DNA from: Metopolophium dirhodum
Taxonomy: Eukaryota; Arthropoda; Insecta; Hemiptera; Aphididae
DNA: 64,000 nucleotides
Assembly: GCF_019925205.1 (NCBI RefSeq)
Contig: NC_083566.1
Location: 5,456,001-5,520,000, forward strand
Direction of reading: 5' to 3'
The notes below the pieces were generated by a model. The model was not told the DNA's origin. It worked only from the letters and a program-made list of their open reading frames with translations, and did no database searches. The position numbers and the translations under genes are program-made. Positions 61,873 through 64,000 of this stretch are shown piece after piece (the first letter of the stretch is position 1; every line of letters starts with the position of its first letter).

Positions 61873-62028
61873 TTAGAATTTGGGACGATAATGTCGATGT
61901 GCCCTTGGGGAGGGGCCGTTTGTGCAAAGTATGCGGGCTTTTGCGGCAGGGAGAATTCCTTCACGGGTTTTTGTAGGTAACACCCGAAAATTAAGAGGAG
62001 AGGGGTCTACGTGATGGCAAAGACTCAT
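61873..62028 (-). other. Small coding-like ORF, unidentified
   Basis: A 51-codon frame from ATG (62028) to TAA reads MSLCHHVDPSPLNFRVLPTK, then TREGILPAAKARILCTNGPS and PRAHRHYRPKF. It lies in a sharp GC-richer island within AT-rich DNA. The abrupt edges suggest an inserted repeat or transposon fragment rather than a gene. No domain recognised. Confidence 0.25.
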
Positions 62029-62049
62029 GCTGGCTGCAAACCCCTTTTA

Positions 62050-63798
62050 TTATTATTACATGGTCGTCGGATGCCGAGTATTCTGACTTGTTCTAACACC
62101 GTTTCCTTATAACGTGCTTACACGAGCTATATTATTTTATATACCTACACATAATAATAATACATAGGATATCTATAGCGTATTCCTATGACATTCTTCA
62201 AAACATATTCTGAAATTTCTATTCTCTTCGTTTTATTTAAATTTAAAAATGGTACAAAAAAAGTATCATATATAGTTAAAATAGATACTCATTTAAATGT
62301 AAATAATCTATTTGTATTAATTTCTTAATTTTTTTTAGTATTAATTTTAACCCAATTTTTCATAATTTAACACCAAACGTTTTAATTGTACTAATTAAAA
62401 ATAAATTAAAAAATAATTAAATATTAAACAAATAGAATGATTAGTAATTAATAATCTATAATTGAATACTATATACTTATTACCTACATATTTGGTACTT
62501 AAAAATAGTTCACAAGACAATAACCAAGGTGAACTATCTATTCATTTTTTAAAATACATTATTGAGTATAATATAGTATGTATATTAATACTATAGAAGA
62601 TTCGTAAATATAAAATTGGGATTTGCAGTCGGTGTATTTTGATTTGAAGTTTTGCCAATAATATATTAGAAAATCTGTTTACAAACGCACACAGAATTTG
62701 AGTGAATGACAAGATTTGTTTGCGTGAGAGTATACAAGGAACAGTTTTGAGATATCCTTAAGTCTATTTACCGATGGCTGTTTACAATTTTGCTGTCAAA
62801 GCAATTTCGAAAGGGACATTTTCATCCAATGGGGTTCATCAAAGCTATTGGGGGAGCAGTGTAATCCGCAAACTTAAACCCAATAAAATATTGAATAATA
62901 ACTGAAATGTGAAAGGCATTAAACCGATGACAATAAATAAATCAATTAAATTATTGTCATAATATTTATTGATTCATCATGTCCTTTAATTTAAGTATAT
63001 AGTAGGAATATTGCGAAAAATACTAAAATTAAAATTCACTAAATTATTATTATTTCTTTCAATTCATAACTAAACAAATTCGTGTACCTACGTTAATATC
63101 TAGTATCGCTAAACGTTTGATCATTCTTTTTAAATACATTTTTATTACCAACACAAATAGAGCGTTATTTATAATATACAGAGATAACCTATATAATATT
63201 GTCTATACAATAATATCGTTTATAAGACACATATTTATCAATAAGTTTTATAGGTTGACAAATATCTAAATCCATCATAAATTATAATTTTATAGTTTTT
63301 TAAGAACTCTATAATGATGGCTACTGAATAAATTATATTGATCAGCGTTAATATTATTTCTTAAATTGTTCTAGAAAATCGGATAGGTCAAAATACTTAA
63401 AAGTTATAAGGGATAGTAGGTATAGATAATAAATATAATGATTTATTAGATTATATGATCATATTATATGATCAAATTTAAAAGTTTCAATTGATATAAA
63501 TAATACTAAGCAGCAAACCGTAAATAATTTTAGTACCATAATTAAAAATATGTCCTAAAACTGTTTAGTTATTAAGATAATTCTTCGAAATAAATATTAT
63601 TATATTTCATTCAAATTGTTTTAATAAAAAATAAAATAGAAAAAATTAAATTATGCAAACACAATTTACATAGGAAGTAATACCATAGAGACACTACAAG
63701 ATATTTTTTAGAATAATATATAAATACAATAACTTAAGAAATAATATTAATAACAATTAATATTCGCAATATATAGGTAAGACTATATAGGTTTAACT
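62050..63798. other. AT-rich non-coding DNA
   Basis: No gene, element end or unusual composition recognised apart from short A/T runs. Confidence 0.5.
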
Positions 63799-64000
63799 TT
63801 CTGATAGCGATGAATAAATTGATTTTATTTTTGTGTCTGTGTACACGATAAGTAGTTGAAACTTGAAATACTGCTTAGATAAAATGTTCAAAATATTTTG
63901 ACTCTTTTTGGGCTGTTTACGGACATTTTCAGTTTTCAATTTTTTTAATTTTTTTTCTATAATTGTCAAAAACATTTAATTTGTTAAGTAAAAAACGTGA
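63799..64000 (+). repeat. Dispersed repeat family A, copy cut by window edge
   Basis: TTCTGATAGCGATGAATAAA, then TTGATTTTATTTTTGTGTCT, matches the family terminus, and GTTCAAAATATTTTGACTCT (63886-63905) matches copy 1 at 5186. The minus-strand open frame at 63793-63975 is within this repeat. It continues past the end of the window. Confidence 0.55.

Noticed and set aside
54001..64000. Search for CBWD GTPase exons (P-loop GKTT, CxCC, NKxD motifs) on the minus strand
   Set aside because: None was found by eye; the nearest, a GGKTTDG reading at about 60730, is not followed by the expected family sequence.
1..64000. CRISPR arrays, bacterial operons, integrated virus or LTR retrotransposon
   Set aside because: No regularly spaced repeats, no operon-like gene clusters, no capsid or polymerase-like frames and no paired long terminal repeats were seen.

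Overview
The window looks like a piece of an aphid (Hemiptera) nuclear genome. Three things point that way: very high A+T content with dense simple repeats, a recurrent TAGGTACCTA-type decamer, and many short inverted-repeat elements of kinds I associate with aphid assemblies. The aphid assignment rests on recollection plus one insect-like forkhead gene, so treat it as inference. There are no bacterial features such as operons, and no tRNA or rRNA gene was recognised.

Two genes are well supported. The first is an intronless-looking FoxD (fd59A-type) forkhead transcription factor on the minus strand at 7519-9213, inside a GC-rich island. It has a TATA-like core promoter candidate at 9389-9427 and long GA/CT tracts at 10080-10255 upstream. 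Downstream there are two exon-like pieces (7382-7436 and 4382-4434) joined by compatible splice sites. They may be a spliced 3' end of the FoxD transcript or a separate tiny gene. The second gene is the 3' end of a spliced minus-strand gene: exons 53335-53458 and 52387-52469, with a donor, two acceptors, a stop codon and a close AATAAA. They encode the C-terminal part of a CobW-domain GTPase (CBWD/ZNG1 family). Its upstream exons, including the GTPase domain, were not found and probably lie beyond position 64000.

Most of the rest is AT-rich intergenic or intronic DNA shaped by small mobile elements. Supported examples are: a TTAA-flanked MITE (646-801); a 0.7 kb hAT-like element with a near-perfect 8-bp target duplication (13160-13870); a TA-flanked inverted-repeat element (16246-17670); two copies of one MITE family (13916-14180 and 18820-19308), the second nested inside another inverted repeat; a 1.19 kb fold-back element (20663-21853); a 142-bp MITE (32236-32377); a 5'-truncated LINE with poly-A and a 12-bp target duplication (39999-40245); a 121-bp hAT-type MITE with a perfect 8-bp target duplication (49069-49189); and six copies or fragments of one dispersed family whose ends read GATTCTGAGCG, one of them in the last intron of the CBWD gene.

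Several GC-rich islands without a convincing protein (17880-18350, 27400-27760, 50430-51000, 53500-54560) may be promoters, 5' exons or enhancers. A few short open stretches (42843-42968, 43194-43299, 60568-60768, 61873-62028) look coding-like but could not be identified. No clearly new multi-gene system was found. The most useful leads are the hidden CBWD exons, the possible spliced 3' end of FoxD, and the cluster of long inverted repeats.
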